The position numbers and the translations under genes were made by a program. 64,000 bases of DNA, taken from Leisingera aquaemixtae. GTDB lineage: Bacteria > Pseudomonadota > Alphaproteobacteria > Rhodobacterales > Rhodobacteraceae. Within the stretch, counting starts at the first letter, position 1; each line of letters starts with the position of its first letter. The DNA lies in contig NZ_CYSR01000002.1 of assembly GCF_001458395.1 (NCBI RefSeq), positions 186,001 through 250,000 of the forward strand. Reading direction: 5' to 3'. Below, piece after piece: positions 41,426-54,694 of this stretch. The notes beneath the pieces are model-generated. The model made no database searches, was not told the DNA's origin, and saw only the letters and a list, made by a program, of their open reading frames with translations.

Positions 41426-41573
41426 GGCCGGCGTGTCTTTCTGCTCACTGAAATGCGCGCCACATGCCGCGGGCATATGGCGGCAGCCGGGCCGCCGAGG
41501 CATTGGGGAGACGCGCCGGGAAGTTCCGTCCCGAAACCGGCCTCAAAACCATCTGCCAGCGGCCCTTTGCGCT

Positions 41574-42278
41574 TCAGCGGCGCAGCCAGCGGTGCACGTC
41601 TTCTTTGCCGTGGCGGCAGGCTGCTTGCAGGCTGCTGCCCTTGGCCAGATGGCAGGCGATGGCCGTGGCCAAGCTGCAGCCCGTGCCGCGTTTGGACACC
41701 GCCAGCCGCGGCGCGGCAAAGGCGAGGGGCGGGCCATCTGGGGTGAACAGCAGGTCGGTGCTTTCCGCCCCGGTGCCATGGCCGCCTTTGACCAGCACCG
41801 CGCGCACCCCCAGCGCCAGCAGCGCAGCGGCCTGCGCCTCAGGGCTGCCCGGCACGCCGGACAAAACCTCCAGCTCCGCCAGGTTCGGCGTCACCAGCGC
41901 CGCCCGGCGCAGCAGCGCGCCAAAACCGTCCGCCGCCATCAGCGTGCCGCCGGAACTTGCCTTCAGTACCGGGTCCACCACGATGGGCAGCCCCGCGGGC
42001 AAAACCGCGCCCAACGCCTCTGCCACTGCGGCGGACCCCAGCATCCCGATCTTCGCCGCACCGGGCCGCGGCGGCGTTGCCAGGGCGGCGCGCGCCTGGT
42101 CTGCAGCACTCTGAGCGGGGCAGGGGTGAACGGCCAGCACGGCCTCATTGGTCTGCACCGTCACGGCTGTCACCACCGGGCGCACGGACACCCCCAGCGC
42201 TGCCGCCATCGCCGTATCGCGGCTCAGGCCCGCGCCGCCGCTGCTGTCGGTGCCGCCAATCGCCAGGATCCAGGTCAT
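41574..42278 (-). CDS. thiD: Hydroxymethylpyrimidine/phosphomethylpyrimidine kinase
   Basis: Phosphorylates HMP and HMP-P for thiamine synthesis. The 234-aa ribokinase-fold protein starts MTWILAIGGTDSSGGAGLSRD and has the catalytic region VSKRGTGCSLATAIA with the anion-hole GTGC. It is the last gene of the thi operon, and its start overlaps the thiF stop (ATGA). ATG at 42278 is the family start. Confidence 0.93.
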   Translation of the reverse strand: MTWILAIGGTDSSGGAGLSRDTAMAAALGVSVRPVVTAVTVQTNEAVLAVHPCPAQSAADQARAALATPPRPGAAKIGMLGSAAVAEALGAVLPAGLPIVVDPVLKASSGGTLMAADGFGALLRRAALVTPNLAELEVLSGVPGSPEAQAAALLALGVRAVLVKGGHGTGAESTDLLFTPDGPPLAFAAPRLAVSKRGTGCSLATAIACHLAKGSSLQAACRHGKEDVHRWLRR

Positions 42279-43243
42279 CCGCCGTCCCCTGCGGCCAGCA
42301 GCGCCAGGTTCCCGTATCCCGCCTGCCGCAAGTCCTGCGCCGCGCCCCAGGCCCGCAAACCCGTGCGGCAGCACAGCACGATCCGGCCCGCGCGCGGCAG
42401 CTCTGCCGCAAGCAGGCCGGCGCGGGCCATCCGGCGGGCCTGCGGCGCAGGCAGGCGCGGGGCTTCGGCGGCCTCGCGCAGCTCGATCACCGTATCGTCA
42501 GGGCGGATATGAGACGCCGCAATGAACGGCAGGGCATCCTCCGGCTCCGTGGCATCATCAAAGCGGAACGCGCTGACCTGCAGGTCCTGCAGCCGGAAAA
42601 TAAACAACTGTCCCCGCGGGGGCGGCTGGTGATTGAGCAGCGCTTTCAGGGCAAGCTGCGCCTGCAGCGCGCCGATTATGCCCACGGCAGGCCCCATCAC
42701 GCCCGCGCTTGCGCAGGTCGCGGACTGCGCGGGCAGATCCGGGAACACCGCGCGCAAGGACGGCCCGCCGCCGCAGAAGCCCCCGGCATACCCGGACTGT
42801 CCCAGCGCCGAGGCGGAGATCAGCGTCTTGCCCTGCTGCCGGCACGTGTCCGAGAGGATGTAGGACACCGCAAAACTGTCCGCGGCATCCACCACCAGAT
42901 CGGCCTCCGCAACCATCGCAGCGGCATTGGCGGCGTCCAGCGGCTGCACAAGGGCCGTCACTTGCAGATCCGGGTTGGCCGCCAGCAGATGCCGCCGCGC
43001 GGCCTCGGCCTTGGGGCGGCCGAGATCGGCCATGGAATAGAGCACCTGCCGGTGCAGGTTGCTCTCCTCCACCACGTCGCCATCCATCACCGTGATACGC
43101 CCAACGCCCGCGCCGCCCAGATACTGCAGCACCGGGCAGCCGAGGCCTCCGGCGCCCACCACCAGCACATGCGCCTTGGCAAGGCGTTCCTGACCCCCGG
43201 CACCGACTTCGGGCAGGATCATCTGGCGCGCATAGCGGCTCAT
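42275..43243 (-). CDS. thiF: ThiF/MoeB-family adenylyltransferase fused to a rhodanese-like domain
   Basis: A 322-aa protein that should adenylate the C-terminal Gly-Gly of ThiS. The E1-like domain (1-235) has VLVVGAGGLGCPVLQYLGGAGVG and VVDAADSFAVSYILSD. The usual zinc CxxC pair is missing: the first site reads GPSLRAVFPD. A rhodanese-like domain ends the protein with VLCCRTGLRA as the likely active-site loop, so sulfur transfer to ThiS may occur on the same chain. It overlaps thiE and thiD by four bases each. MoeB-like activity cannot be excluded, but the operon favours thiamine. Confidence 0.88.
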   Translation of the reverse strand: MSRYARQMILPEVGAGGQERLAKAHVLVVGAGGLGCPVLQYLGGAGVGRITVMDGDVVEESNLHRQVLYSMADLGRPKAEAARRHLLAANPDLQVTALVQPLDAANAAAMVAEADLVVDAADSFAVSYILSDTCRQQGKTLISASALGQSGYAGGFCGGGPSLRAVFPDLPAQSATCASAGVMGPAVGIIGALQAQLALKALLNHQPPPRGQLFIFRLQDLQVSAFRFDDATEPEDALPFIAASHIRPDDTVIELREAAEAPRLPAPQARRMARAGLLAAELPRAGRIVLCCRTGLRAWGAAQDLRQAGYGNLALLAAGDGG

Positions 43244-43836
43244 GTGCGGCAGGCCTCCACCCATTCGCGGGTGCGCGCCTCGGGGTCCTCTGCCAGCTGG
43301 ATATCGGTCACCACCGCCGCACTGTCGGCCCCCGCGGCAAAGACCCCCGGCAGCCGCTCCGGCGTCAGCCCGCCGATCGCAACCAGGGGGGTGTCTCCCG
43401 CCATCCGCTTCCAGCGCGCCACCTGCTCCAGCCCCTGCGGCCCCCATTTCATCTTCTTCAGCAGCGTCGGATAGACCGGCCCCAGCGCGACATAGGCCGG
43501 CCCGAAGGACAGCGCGCGCTCCAGCTCTGCCTCATCATGGGTCGACAGCCCGAACCGCACACCGCGGCGGCGCAGCGCGGCAAAGTCTGCGGTGTCCATG
43601 TCCTCCTGCCCCAGATGCACGAAATTGCAGTTCAGTTCCAACGCCGCCTGCCAGTAGTCATTGACCACCAGCTGCGCGCCATGCACCGCGCAAAAGTCGC
43701 GCGCGCGCGCGATCTGGCGACGGACTTCTGCCTCGGGCTGGTCCTTGATGCGCAGCTGTACCAGCCTAGCCCCCTGCGGCACCAGCAGCTCCAGCCGGCC
43801 GACATGGCCGGTGATCAGATAGAACCGTTCCATCAT
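43240..43836 (-). CDS. thiE: Thiamine phosphate synthase
   Basis: Couples HMP pyrophosphate with the thiazole phosphate. The 198-aa TIM-barrel protein shows [46 protein letters not shown] and [27 protein letters not shown], including the phosphate-binding Gly loops. The TenI-like variant is conceivable, but the operon position between thiG and thiF supports ThiE. ATG codons at 43836 and 43833 are tandem; the first overlaps the thiG stop as ATGA. Confidence 0.9.
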   Translation of the reverse strand: MMERFYLITGHVGRLELLVPQGARLVQLRIKDQPEAEVRRQIARARDFCAVHGAQLVVNDYWQAALELNCNFVHLGQEDMDTADFAALRRRGVRFGLSTHDEAELERALSFGPAYVALGPVYPTLLKKMKWGPQGLEQVARWKRMAGDTPLVAIGGLTPERLPGVFAAGADSAAVVTDIQLAEDPEARTREWVEACRT

Positions 43837-44600
43837 GCAAACTCCGCCAGGCCCAGAACCGGGGTGGAGGGCACCGCCATATCGCGCCGTTCCATCGGAT
43901 CGGCCTCATACCCAAGGCGTCCGGCCTCAACCGCCAGGGCCATTGCGCGGGCCATCCCGGCAGGGTCGCCCGCCTTGGCCACTGCGGTGTTCAGCAGCAC
44001 CGCATCCATGCCCAGCTCCATCGCTTGCGCCGCGTCCGAAGGCCGCCCGATCCCGGCATCCACGATCAGCGGCACGTCCGGGAAATGCGCCCGCATCGCC
44101 CGCAAGCCATCCGGGGTGCGCAGCCCCTGGCCGGAGCCGATCGGCGCCCCCCAGGGCATCAGCACCTCGCAACCCGCCTCCAGCAGCTTCTCCCCCGCCA
44201 CCAGATCGTCGGTGGTATAAGGAAAGACCTGGAACCCCTCGGCGCTGAGGATCCGCGACGCCTCCACCAGACCAAACACATCCGGCTGCAGCGTGTCGGA
44301 ATGGCCGATCACCTCCAGCTTGATCCAGGGCGTATCAAACAGCTCCCGCGCCATACGGGCCGTCGTCACCGCCTCCTGCACCGAATGGCAGCCGGCGGTA
44401 TTGGGCAGGATCCGGCAGCCGGTCTCCCGCAGGCTGTCCCAGAACCCGGCGCCGGAGCCATCGGCGGTTTCGCGGCGCAAGCTGACGGTGATGATTTCCG
44501 TGCCGCTGGATTTCACCGCCGCCGCCAGAACCGCAGGCGAGGGGTATTGCGCCGTCCCCAGCAGCAGACGCGAGGTGATCTCTGTTCCGTAAACGCGCAT
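43833..44600 (-). CDS. thiG: Thiazole synthase
   Basis: Forms the thiazole phosphate from DXP, dehydroglycine and ThiS thiocarboxylate. The 255-aa barrel has the Schiff-base lysine in [17 protein letters not shown] near residue 97, and the phosphate site [40 protein letters not shown] at 44600 has a GGGAGG site and begins [15 protein letters not shown], as in the family; the 28 codons upstream overlap thiS. It starts one base after the thiS stop. Confidence 0.94.
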   Translation of the reverse strand: MRVYGTEITSRLLLGTAQYPSPAVLAAAVKSSGTEIITVSLRRETADGSGAGFWDSLRETGCRILPNTAGCHSVQEAVTTARMARELFDTPWIKLEVIGHSDTLQPDVFGLVEASRILSAEGFQVFPYTTDDLVAGEKLLEAGCEVLMPWGAPIGSGQGLRTPDGLRAMRAHFPDVPLIVDAGIGRPSDAAQAMELGMDAVLLNTAVAKAGDPAGMARAMALAVEAGRLGYEADPMERRDMAVPSTPVLGLAEFA

Positions 44601-44767
44601 CTCAGCCTCCCTGCATCGGCGCCAGGACTTCCAGCCGGTCGCCTTCACACAGCTGCACCTCTTCCCGCTGTTCGCGGGCCACAAAGCTGCCGTTCAGCGC
44701 GGTCGCAACCGCCGAGCAGGCAAAGCCCAGCTCGTGCAGGACCGCCTGCAGATCGGTTGCCGACACG

Positions 44768-47571
<2,804 letters not shown>

Positions 47572-47693
47572 TCAAAAACACCAATTGAGCCGGGACGGAG
47601 GAAAACGGGCAGGGGGGTGTACAGCCGGTGTACGGCCTGTGCACGCATGCTGCCTGTTCGAAACACGGGGTTGCCGCCGGGGCGCGCACCATG

Positions 47694-47824
47694 CTCCTAG
47701 CTTCCTACGCCAGTATCAACTGGGTCAGGTTCAAAGGGTCGCGCCGCCGGTCCGGGTTGCCCCGCACCATGACGCCTCTCAGTCCCTTGGGCGGGACTCC
47801 CCTGCGTGCCTATAGGGCTAGGGG
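47694..47824 (-). ncRNA. TPP riboswitch (THI element)
   Basis: On the minus strand the aptamer reads AGGGGAGTCC, GGGACTGAGAGG, ACCCTTTGAACCTGA, CAGTTGATACTGGCGTAGG, the conserved THI-box order. The closing stem P1 is CCTAGC pairing with GCTAGG. The expression platform lies in the 146 bp before thiC. It should reduce thiC operon expression when thiamine pyrophosphate is present. Confidence 0.95.
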
Positions 47825-47962
47825 AGGGACGGGCTGCGCGTCAACCGGAATCTTTGTAGATTTTTTTTATTGATCAAATTCAGCTTCTTGCTGGGTGATT
47901 GCCGCCGGATGCGGGGCAAAACGCTGCAGCGCAGCTTTGGTGCTTGATCGGGGGCTGCAAAA

Positions 47963-47972
47963 TTATCTATAA
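47963..47972 (+). promoter_or_regulatory. BioR operator
   Basis: TTATCTATAA fits the palindromic BioR consensus TTATMKATAA known for the GntR-family biotin repressor of alphaproteobacteria. It lies 54 bp upstream of bioB. bioR itself is not in the window. Confidence 0.8.
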
Positions 47973-48026
47973 AAATCCGCAACGCCATCCGCGCATGGCC
48001 AACAGGTATAGAGAACAGGAGACAGC

Positions 48027-49004
48027 ATGCTGGACGCTGCACCCATCCGCACCGACTGGACCCGCGAGGAAGCGGAAGCGATTTACAACAAGCCTTTCAT
48101 GGACTTGCTGTTTCAGGCGCACACCGTGCACCGGCAGTATTTCGACCCCAACCAGGTGCAGAAATCCAAGCTGCTCAGCATCAAGACCGGCGGTTGCGCC
48201 GAGGATTGCGCCTATTGCTCGCAGTCGGCGCGCAATGGCGCGCAGCTCTCGGCCTCCAAGCTGATCGAGGTGCAGCGGGTGATCGCCGAAGCCAAGAAAG
48301 CCAAGGAAGGCGGCGCGACCCGCTACTGCATGGGGGCCGCCTGGCGCTCACCCAAGGACCGCGACATGGCCGCGCTTGAGGCGATGGTGCAGGGCGTCAA
48401 GGACCTGGGCATGGAAACCTGCATGACCCTGGGCATGCTGGACGAGGAGCAGGTGTTCCGCCTCAAGGACGCAGGCCTCGACTATTACAACCACAACATC
48501 GACACCTCGGAGCGCTACTACTCCGAGATCATCACCACCCGCACCTTTGCCGACCGTATCGACACCCTGAACCGGGTGCGCGAGGCGGGTATCAAGGTCT
48601 GCTCCGGCGGCATCGTCGGCATGGGGGAGAAGCAGCTTGATCGCATCGACATGATGCTGGCGCTGGCCACGCTCGAGGTGCATCCAGATTCGGTGCCGGT
48701 CAACATGCTGATCCCGATCGCCGACACGCCGCTCGCCAATGTCGAAAAACTGGATCCGATCGAATTCGTCCGTTCCGTGGCGCTGGCCCGTATCCTGATG
48801 CCGAAGAGCCACGTGCGCCTGTCGGCAGGCCGCACCGATATGTCGGACGAGATGCAGGCGATGTGCTTCTTTGCCGGCGCAAACTCGATCTTCGTGGGCG
48901 ACACGCTGCTGACGGCGGACAACCCTGAAGAAGACAAGGACCAGCAGCTGTTTGACCGTCTGGGCATCACCGCGATGGCGGCAGGCTGCGACGGCAGCCG
49001 CTGA
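48027..49004 (+). CDS. bioB: Biotin synthase
   Basis: Radical SAM enzyme inserting sulfur into dethiobiotin. The 325-aa protein has the cluster motif CAEDCAYC (Cys57, Cys61, Cys64), [13 protein letters not shown] and [13 protein letters not shown]-like sequence, with the Arg and Cys ligands of the 2Fe-2S site expected later. The ATG follows ACAGGAGA. It is the first gene of bioBFDAGC, with each following start overlapping or nearly touching the previous stop. Confidence 0.97.
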   Translation: MLDAAPIRTDWTREEAEAIYNKPFMDLLFQAHTVHRQYFDPNQVQKSKLLSIKTGGCAEDCAYCSQSARNGAQLSASKLIEVQRVIAEAKKAKEGGATRYCMGAAWRSPKDRDMAALEAMVQGVKDLGMETCMTLGMLDEEQVFRLKDAGLDYYNHNIDTSERYYSEIITTRTFADRIDTLNRVREAGIKVCSGGIVGMGEKQLDRIDMMLALATLEVHPDSVPVNMLIPIADTPLANVEKLDPIEFVRSVALARILMPKSHVRLSAGRTDMSDEMQAMCFFAGANSIFVGDTLLTADNPEEDKDQQLFDRLGITAMAAGCDGSR

Positions 49005-50143
49005 TGGCGGGCGCCTTCCCCCGGCATGAGAAATCGCTGGAAGCGCTGCGCACGCGCGGTCGCTACCGGCAGCTGATGCCGCGGGACGGGCATGACTTTG
49101 CCTCCAACGACTACCTTGGTCTGGCGGGCAGCGACGTGCTGCGCGCCGCCGCCGCCGCTGCGCTGGCGCGCGGTGTGCCGGTCGGGGCCGGCGGTGCGCG
49201 CCTCTTGCGCGGCAATGACGCGGAACACCAGCTGCTGGAGGCGGAGGCGGCCGCATTCTTCGGAACCGAGGCCGCGCTGTTCATGGGCGGCGGCTTCAAC
49301 GCCAATCAGGCGATCTTTTCGACCCTGCCGCAGCAGGGGGATCTGGTGCTCTATGACGCGCTGATCCACGCCAGCACCCATGACGGGATGCGGTTGGGCC
49401 GGGCCGAAACCCGCAGCTTTGCCCATGGCGATGCGGAGGATGCCGCACGGGTGCTGAAGACATGGCGTGCTGAGGGCGGCACAGGGCAGGCCTGGATCGC
49501 GGTTGAGGCGGTTTATTCCATGGACGGCGACCTGGCGCCGCTCGGTGCGCTGATGGCGCTGGCGGATGCCGAAGGCGCGGTGCTGGTGGTGGATGAGGCG
49601 CATTCGACCGGCGTGTTCGGCGATCTGGGCCGCGGGCTGGCACATGAAATCGCGCACCGCCCCAACGTCCTTTCCTTACATACCTGCGGCAAGGCGCTGG
49701 GCGCTTCCGGCGCATTGATCTGCGGCCAGCGGGTTCTGATCGAGACGCTGATCAACAAGGCGCGCGGGTTCATCTTTGCCACGGCGCCGTCGCCCTTGAA
49801 CGCGGCACTGGTGCGGGCCGCCTTGCAGGAGCTGCAGCAGAACCCGGGCCGCCGCGAGCGGGCGTGGCAGGGGATCACCCATGCCCAAGACGAAGCCAAA
49901 CGCCTGTGCGGGCTGGAGGGTTTCCAGAGCCAAATTCTGCCGGTGGTGATCGGCGACGACAAGCGCACCATGGCGCTGGCCTCAGCCATGCAAGTCCATG
50001 GCTATGACATCCGCGGCATCCGCCCGCCGACGGTGCCGCGCGGCACCTCGCGGCTGCGGCTGTCGATCACGTTGAATACGGGGGCAGAGGTCATCACCCA
50101 GATGTTCGAAGACCTCGCCCGGGAAATGGAGAGTACAGCATGA
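49004..50143 (+). CDS. bioF: 8-amino-7-oxononanoate synthase
   Basis: PLP enzyme joining pimeloyl-ACP and alanine. The 379-aa protein has [10 protein letters not shown] near the N-terminus, [16 protein letters not shown] and the PLP lysine in [27 protein letters not shown] ends the domain. Its ATG shares one base with the bioB stop. Confidence 0.95.
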   Translation: MAGAFPRHEKSLEALRTRGRYRQLMPRDGHDFASNDYLGLAGSDVLRAAAAAALARGVPVGAGGARLLRGNDAEHQLLEAEAAAFFGTEAALFMGGGFNANQAIFSTLPQQGDLVLYDALIHASTHDGMRLGRAETRSFAHGDAEDAARVLKTWRAEGGTGQAWIAVEAVYSMDGDLAPLGALMALADAEGAVLVVDEAHSTGVFGDLGRGLAHEIAHRPNVLSLHTCGKALGASGALICGQRVLIETLINKARGFIFATAPSPLNAALVRAALQELQQNPGRRERAWQGITHAQDEAKRLCGLEGFQSQILPVVIGDDKRTMALASAMQVHGYDIRGIRPPTVPRGTSRLRLSITLNTGAEVITQMFEDLAREMESTA

Positions 50144-50766
50144 GCGCGCTGATCGTCACCGGAACCGATACCGGCATCGGCAAGACCATCTTCTCCGCCG
50201 GTCTGGTGCAGGCGCTGGGCGCGACCTATTGGAAGCCGGTGCAATCCGGGCTGGAGGAGGAGACCGACAGCCAGATCGTCGCCCGCCTGTCCGGCCGCCC
50301 GGCGCTGCCGGAGGGATTCCTGCTGCAACTGCCCGCCTCGCCGCATCTGTCGGCGGAGGCCGAAGGGGTGGAGATCGACCCGGACGCGCTGCCTTTGCCC
50401 GAGGTGGACGGCGTGCTGGTCGCCGAGGGAGCAGGCGGGCTGATGGTGCCCCTGAACCGCGAGGTTCTGTATCTCGACCTGTTTGCTCGCTGGGGCGCGC
50501 CGGTGATCCTTTGCGCGCGGACCCAGCTGGGAACCATCAATCACACGCTGCTGTCGCTGAAGGCGCTGCGTGACGCAGGCTGTGCGGTGGTCGGCGTGGC
50601 CTTCATCGGCGACGCGGAACCAGAGGTCGAGGAAACCATCTGCCAGTTCGGCCAGGTGGCGCATCTGGGAAGGCTGCCGGTGCTGGACGAGCTGACCTCT
50701 GACGCGTTGGCCGTGGCCTTCCGGGCCAGCATCCGCGTGGATCTGATCAAGGAGGCGCTGGCATGA
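50140..50766 (+). CDS. bioD: Dethiobiotin synthetase
   Basis: ATP-dependent ring closure of diaminopelargonic acid. The 208-aa protein starts with the P-loop [23 protein letters not shown] and has [11 protein letters not shown]. Start and stop overlap the neighbouring genes (ATGA at each side), which places it firmly in the operon. Confidence 0.95.
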   Translation: MSALIVTGTDTGIGKTIFSAGLVQALGATYWKPVQSGLEEETDSQIVARLSGRPALPEGFLLQLPASPHLSAEAEGVEIDPDALPLPEVDGVLVAEGAGGLMVPLNREVLYLDLFARWGAPVILCARTQLGTINHTLLSLKALRDAGCAVVGVAFIGDAEPEVEETICQFGQVAHLGRLPVLDELTSDALAVAFRASIRVDLIKEALA

Positions 50767-52061
50767 GCGCCGCGGACCTCACCCAGTTGGAATTCGACCA
50801 GAAGCACCTCTGGCACCCTTACACCAACGTGGCCAAGCCTGGCCCGACCTTTGTGGTGAAGGAAAGCGAAGGCGTGCATATCACGCTGGACGACGGCACA
50901 AGGCTGATCGACGCCATGTCGTCCTGGTGGTGCATGATGCACGGCCATAAAAACCCGGCAATCACCAAGGCAATCCACGACCAACTCGACACCCTGCCGC
51001 ACGTGATGTTCGGCGGGCTGACCCACGATCCGGCCATCGACCTGGGCCGCAAGCTTTTGGAGATCACTCCCGAAAGCCTCACCCGCATCTTCTATTGCGA
51101 CAGCGGCTCGGTCTCGGTCGAGGTGGCGATGAAGATGGCGGTGCAGTATCAGCACGCCATCGGCCAGCCAGAGCGCAAGGAGTTTGCCACCATCCGCTCC
51201 GGCTATCACGGCGATACCTGGAAGGCGATGAGCGTCTGCGACCCGGACACCGGCATGCACCACCTGTTTCAGGGCGCGCTGAGCGTGCAGCATTTCGTCT
51301 CCCGCCCGCCGATCCGCATTCATGAGGACTGGAACGACAATCCGGCGCAGAACGGCCTGGGTGAGCTGCGCGCGGCCTTGGAGGCCAACGCGCAGAAGAT
51401 CGCTGCCTTCATCCTGGAACCCGTGGTGCAGGGCACCGGCGGCATGTATTTCTATCACCCGGAGTATCTGAACCAAGCGCGTGCGCTGTGCGATGAACTG
51501 GGCATCCTGCTGATCTTCGACGAGATCGCCACCGGGTTCGGCCGCACCGGAGAGCTGTTTGCCACCAATTTCTGCACTGTCGAGCCGGACATCATCTGCC
51601 TCGGCAAGGGGCTGACCGGCGGCCATATCTCATTTGCCTGCGCCATGACCAACGACCGCGTGGCCCAAGGCATCGGCGGCGGCAATCCCGGGCTGTTCAT
51701 GCACGGGCCGACCTACATGGGCAACCCGCTGGCCTGCGCCGCGGCCAAGGCCTCGCTGGACCTGCTGACCGGGCAGGACTGGCGCGGCACCGTGGCGGCC
51801 ATCGGTGAGCAGATGCAGGCCGAACTGGCCCCGGCCCGCGATCTGCCCAATGTGGCCGACGTGCGGGTGCTGGGCGCCATCGGAGTGATCGAGATGAAAC
51901 ACCGCGTCTCGGCGGATGAGGCCCACGCCCGCGCGCACGAGATGGGCGTGTTCCTGCGCCCCTTCGGCACCAATATCTACACCATGCCGCCCTTCATCAC
52001 CTCGCCGGATCAGCTTAGCGAAATCACCGCGGGCATGCTGCGGCTGGCGCGGGAGCTGTAG
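50763..52061 (+). CDS. bioA: Adenosylmethionine-8-amino-7-oxononanoate aminotransferase
   Basis: Class III PLP aminotransferase using SAM as amino donor. The 432-aa protein has [10 protein letters not shown] at its start, [35 protein letters not shown] and the PLP lysine in [12 protein letters not shown]. It overlaps bioD by four bases; bioG begins three bases after its stop. Confidence 0.96.
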   Translation: MSAADLTQLEFDQKHLWHPYTNVAKPGPTFVVKESEGVHITLDDGTRLIDAMSSWWCMMHGHKNPAITKAIHDQLDTLPHVMFGGLTHDPAIDLGRKLLEITPESLTRIFYCDSGSVSVEVAMKMAVQYQHAIGQPERKEFATIRSGYHGDTWKAMSVCDPDTGMHHLFQGALSVQHFVSRPPIRIHEDWNDNPAQNGLGELRAALEANAQKIAAFILEPVVQGTGGMYFYHPEYLNQARALCDELGILLIFDEIATGFGRTGELFATNFCTVEPDIICLGKGLTGGHISFACAMTNDRVAQGIGGGNPGLFMHGPTYMGNPLACAAAKASLDLLTGQDWRGTVAAIGEQMQAELAPARDLPNVADVRVLGAIGVIEMKHRVSADEAHARAHEMGVFLRPFGTNIYTMPPFITSPDQLSEITAGMLRLAREL

Positions 52062-52064
52062 GCC

Positions 52065-52682
52065 ATGGAGTTCCGCTGGCTCAAACAGAACAGCGCGGCC
52101 GAGGCCATTATGGTCTTCGGCGGCTGGGCTGTGGGGCCGGAGGTGTTCTGGCATCTGGATGGCCCGCAGGACATCCTGTTTGCCAGCGGATATGGCGACC
52201 TGGGCGCGGATCTGCCGGATCTGTCCGGTTATGAGCAGGTCAGCCTGCTGGCGTGGTCGTTTGGGGTTGCGGCCTATGCGCACTGGCAGCAGGGGCGGCC
52301 AGACCCGTTCCGCCGCAAGGTGGCGGTGAACGGCAGTCTGAAGCCGGTGAACCGCAGCGCGGGCATCCCGCCTGCGGTCTTCCGCAAGACAGCCGAGACG
52401 CTGAGCCTGGAAAGCTTTCAAAGTTTCCTGACCCGCGTCTTCGGGCAGCCGCAACCCCCCGAACCGCTGGATGTGGAGGCGCGCCGGTCCGAGCTTATGG
52501 CCGTCGAGCGGCGTGGTGACGCGCCGCAGACGCGGTTTGACCGGATCTGGATCAGTTCCGGTGACAAGATCTTTCCGCCGGCCAACCTGCAGCGGGCCTG
52601 GGCAGGGCAGGCGGTCCGCCTGATCGACGCGCCGCATGCGCCGTTCGGCCAGTTCGCGACGTGGGAGGCGCTGCTGCAATGA
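52065..52682 (+). CDS. bioG: Pimeloyl-ACP methyl ester esterase, BioG type
   Basis: A 205-aa DUF452/BioG alpha/beta hydrolase. The nucleophile is in LLAWSFGVAAYA (Ser of WSFG), near residue 65; a His near the C-terminus in APHAPFGQF completes the site. In the BioC pathway such an enzyme releases pimeloyl-ACP from its methyl ester, replacing BioH. Its location right before bioC supports this. Its stop overlaps the bioC start (ATGA). Confidence 0.9.
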   Translation: MEFRWLKQNSAAEAIMVFGGWAVGPEVFWHLDGPQDILFASGYGDLGADLPDLSGYEQVSLLAWSFGVAAYAHWQQGRPDPFRRKVAVNGSLKPVNRSAGIPPAVFRKTAETLSLESFQSFLTRVFGQPQPPEPLDVEARRSELMAVERRGDAPQTRFDRIWISSGDKIFPPANLQRAWAGQAVRLIDAPHAPFGQFATWEALLQ

Positions 52683-53470
52683 AAGACATGACGCCTCCTC
52701 AGCTGGATCAGTCGCGGGTGCGGCAAAGCTTCCGGCGCGGGCTGCAAAGCTATCACCGCACCGCTTCGGTGCAGGCAGACATTGCCGCCCGGCTGGCAGA
52801 GCTGCTGCAGGCCCAGGGCGCGCCGGGGCAGTTTGAGGCCGCCCTGGAATTCGGCTGCGGCACCGGCCATCTGACCCGTCAGCTGGTGCAGCGGTTCGGG
52901 ATTGGCAGCCTGCTGCTGAACGATCTGGTGCCGGAAGCGGCATCGGCATTGCAGGAGACAGGCGGCGCTGCGCCTGTGCAGGCCCGGTTTCAGGCCGGGC
53001 CGGTCGAAAGCCTGCCGCTGCCGCACGGGCTGGACCTGATCGCCTCGGCCTCCACCGTGCAATGGATCCCGGACCTGCCTGCGCTGACGGCGCGGCTGGC
53101 GGCGCGGCTCAACCCCGGCGGCTGGCTGGTGCTGTCGGGGTTCGGGCGCAGCCAGTTCCGCGAGCTGGCGGCGCTGGGCTCCGCCGCGGCGGCGCCCAGC
53201 TATCTGGATGCCGGGGAGTGGCGGGCGGTGCTGCCGCAATGCCTGGACCTACTGGCGGTCACCCAGGCGCCGGTGGTGCTGGAATTCGACACCGCACTGG
53301 CGCTGCTGAAACATCTGCGCCAGACCGGTGTCAACGGCCATGCCCAGCAAAGCTGGTCGCGGCGGCATCTGCGGGACTTCGAGGACGCTTACCGGGCGCG
53401 GTTCGGCTGCGATGGAAAGCTGCCGCTGACCTATGATCCGGTGCTGCTGGTGGCCCGCCGCAGGGCCTGA
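52679..53470 (+). CDS. bioC: Malonyl-ACP O-methyltransferase BioC
   Basis: A 263-aa SAM-dependent methyltransferase that starts biotin's pimelate branch. SAM-binding motif I is ALEFGCGTGHLTRQL near residue 60, and LIASASTVQWIPDLPALTARLAARLNPGG is the typical post-I region of BioC. SRVRQSFRRGLQSYHRTASVQADIAARL matches its N-terminus. ATG at 52679 overlaps the bioG stop; the 52661 GTG-type start is unlikely. It ends the biotin operon. Confidence 0.92.
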   Translation: MKDMTPPQLDQSRVRQSFRRGLQSYHRTASVQADIAARLAELLQAQGAPGQFEAALEFGCGTGHLTRQLVQRFGIGSLLLNDLVPEAASALQETGGAAPVQARFQAGPVESLPLPHGLDLIASASTVQWIPDLPALTARLAARLNPGGWLVLSGFGRSQFRELAALGSAAAAPSYLDAGEWRAVLPQCLDLLAVTQAPVVLEFDTALALLKHLRQTGVNGHAQQSWSRRHLRDFEDAYRARFGCDGKLPLTYDPVLLVARRRA

Positions 53471-53652
53471 TCCGCTGCCGCTCTTCCTTCGGCGCCATCC
53501 GCGCTTGAAGCAAGTTTTAGGCTTTTTTCTATCCTTTCACGCCGCCGCTCTGCCACGGCGTTAATCTTTGTCAATGCCGTCCTGTTATGCCGGATCCGGA
53601 GCTGCGCCTGCGCGCGGCATTTCGCAAGACTGGCAGTACGGGAGTGACGCCA

Positions 53653-54621
53653 ATGAAAGTGAAAGCCTTTGCGGCAGCGCTGGCGGCGCTGGCGGTTTCC
53701 GGGGCCGTTGAGGCCGCGGATATGGGGGATGTGGAAACGCCCATCCGCCTGTCGCTGAACAACTGGACCGGCCAGCGCCTGTCGACCTATATCGCGGGCG
53801 GCATGCTGGCAGAGGCGGGCTATAAGGTCGAATACGTCGAAGCGGATCTGAACGCCCTCTATGAGCAGATCGCCACTGGCGAGGTTCATGCCATGATGGA
53901 AATCTGGACCACCAGCGACCCTGAGGACTATATCTCCGTGCGCGATGCGGGCCGGGTGGAAGAGCTGGGCGACTTGGGACTGGATGCGCGCAACGGCGTG
54001 GTTTACCCGCCCTATGTCGCACAGATGTGCCCGGGGCTGCCCAACTGGGAAGCGCTGCGCGACTGCGCCGGTATCTTCTCCGAAGACGGCAATGGCAAGC
54101 GCGGGCGCTATCTGGCCTATCCGGAATCCTGGGGCTCTCCCGGGGCAGACCGGATCCGGGCGCTGGATCTGCCGTTTGACGTGGTCGCGGCTGAGTCCGA
54201 GGCGGCGATGATCGAGGAATTCCAGCAGGCCTACAAGGACAAGCGCCCGGTGATCGCCACCTTCTGGGCGCCGCATTGGGCGATGTCCTCTTATGCGCTG
54301 CAATTCGTGCGCCTGCCCAAGCCGGAGCCGGCCTGCTATAGCGACCCGTCTTGGGGCCCCAACCCCAAGGCCGCCGGCGACTGTGACTTTGCCCGCGGCG
54401 GCGTGGTCAAGGCCAGCTGGTCCGGGTTTAAGGAACGCTGGCCCGCAGCCCATGAAATCCTCAAGAACTACGAGCTGAGCATCTGGGACCAGCAGCCGCT
54501 GATCGGGCTGGTGGATGTGCGGGGCGAGACGGTTCAGGGCGCCGCCCGGGGCTGGCTGGCGGTGAACCGCGCCAAATGGGTGCCGGCGGTCGAGGAGGCC
54601 ACCGGCAAGGGCCGCTCCTGA
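53653..54621 (+). CDS. Glycine betaine/choline-type ABC transporter substrate-binding protein (1)
   Basis: A 322-aa periplasmic protein of the OpuAC/ProX class. The signal peptide is MKVKAFAAALAALAVSGAVEAAD. IRLSLNNWTGQRLSTYIAGGMLAEAGYKVEYVEAD opens the binding fold and ATFWAPHWAMSSYALQFVRLP has the Trp/His pattern typical for quaternary-amine ligands. Cysteine pairs (MCPGLPNWEALRDC and PACYSDPSWGPNPKAAGDC) may form disulfides. It is a paralogue of the protein at 55022, with its own terminator. The ligand is inferred to be a betaine-like compound. Confidence 0.88.
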   Translation: MKVKAFAAALAALAVSGAVEAADMGDVETPIRLSLNNWTGQRLSTYIAGGMLAEAGYKVEYVEADLNALYEQIATGEVHAMMEIWTTSDPEDYISVRDAGRVEELGDLGLDARNGVVYPPYVAQMCPGLPNWEALRDCAGIFSEDGNGKRGRYLAYPESWGSPGADRIRALDLPFDVVAAESEAAMIEEFQQAYKDKRPVIATFWAPHWAMSSYALQFVRLPKPEPACYSDPSWGPNPKAAGDCDFARGGVVKASWSGFKERWPAAHEILKNYELSIWDQQPLIGLVDVRGETVQGAARGWLAVNRAKWVPAVEEATGKGRS

Positions 54622-54660
54622 TCCGGGCTCACCTGGGGCTAACTGCGGACCAATTAGAGC

Positions 54661-54694
54661 AACAGCGCCCTTCGCGATGCGGGGCGCTGTTTTG
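54661..54694 (+). terminator. Terminator after the first binding-protein gene
   Basis: AACAGCGCCC pairs with GGGCGCTGTT, followed by TTG. It separates the first binding-protein gene from the transporter operon. The rest of the 400-bp gap (to 55021) is an AT-richer promoter region without a recognised operator. Confidence 0.7.
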
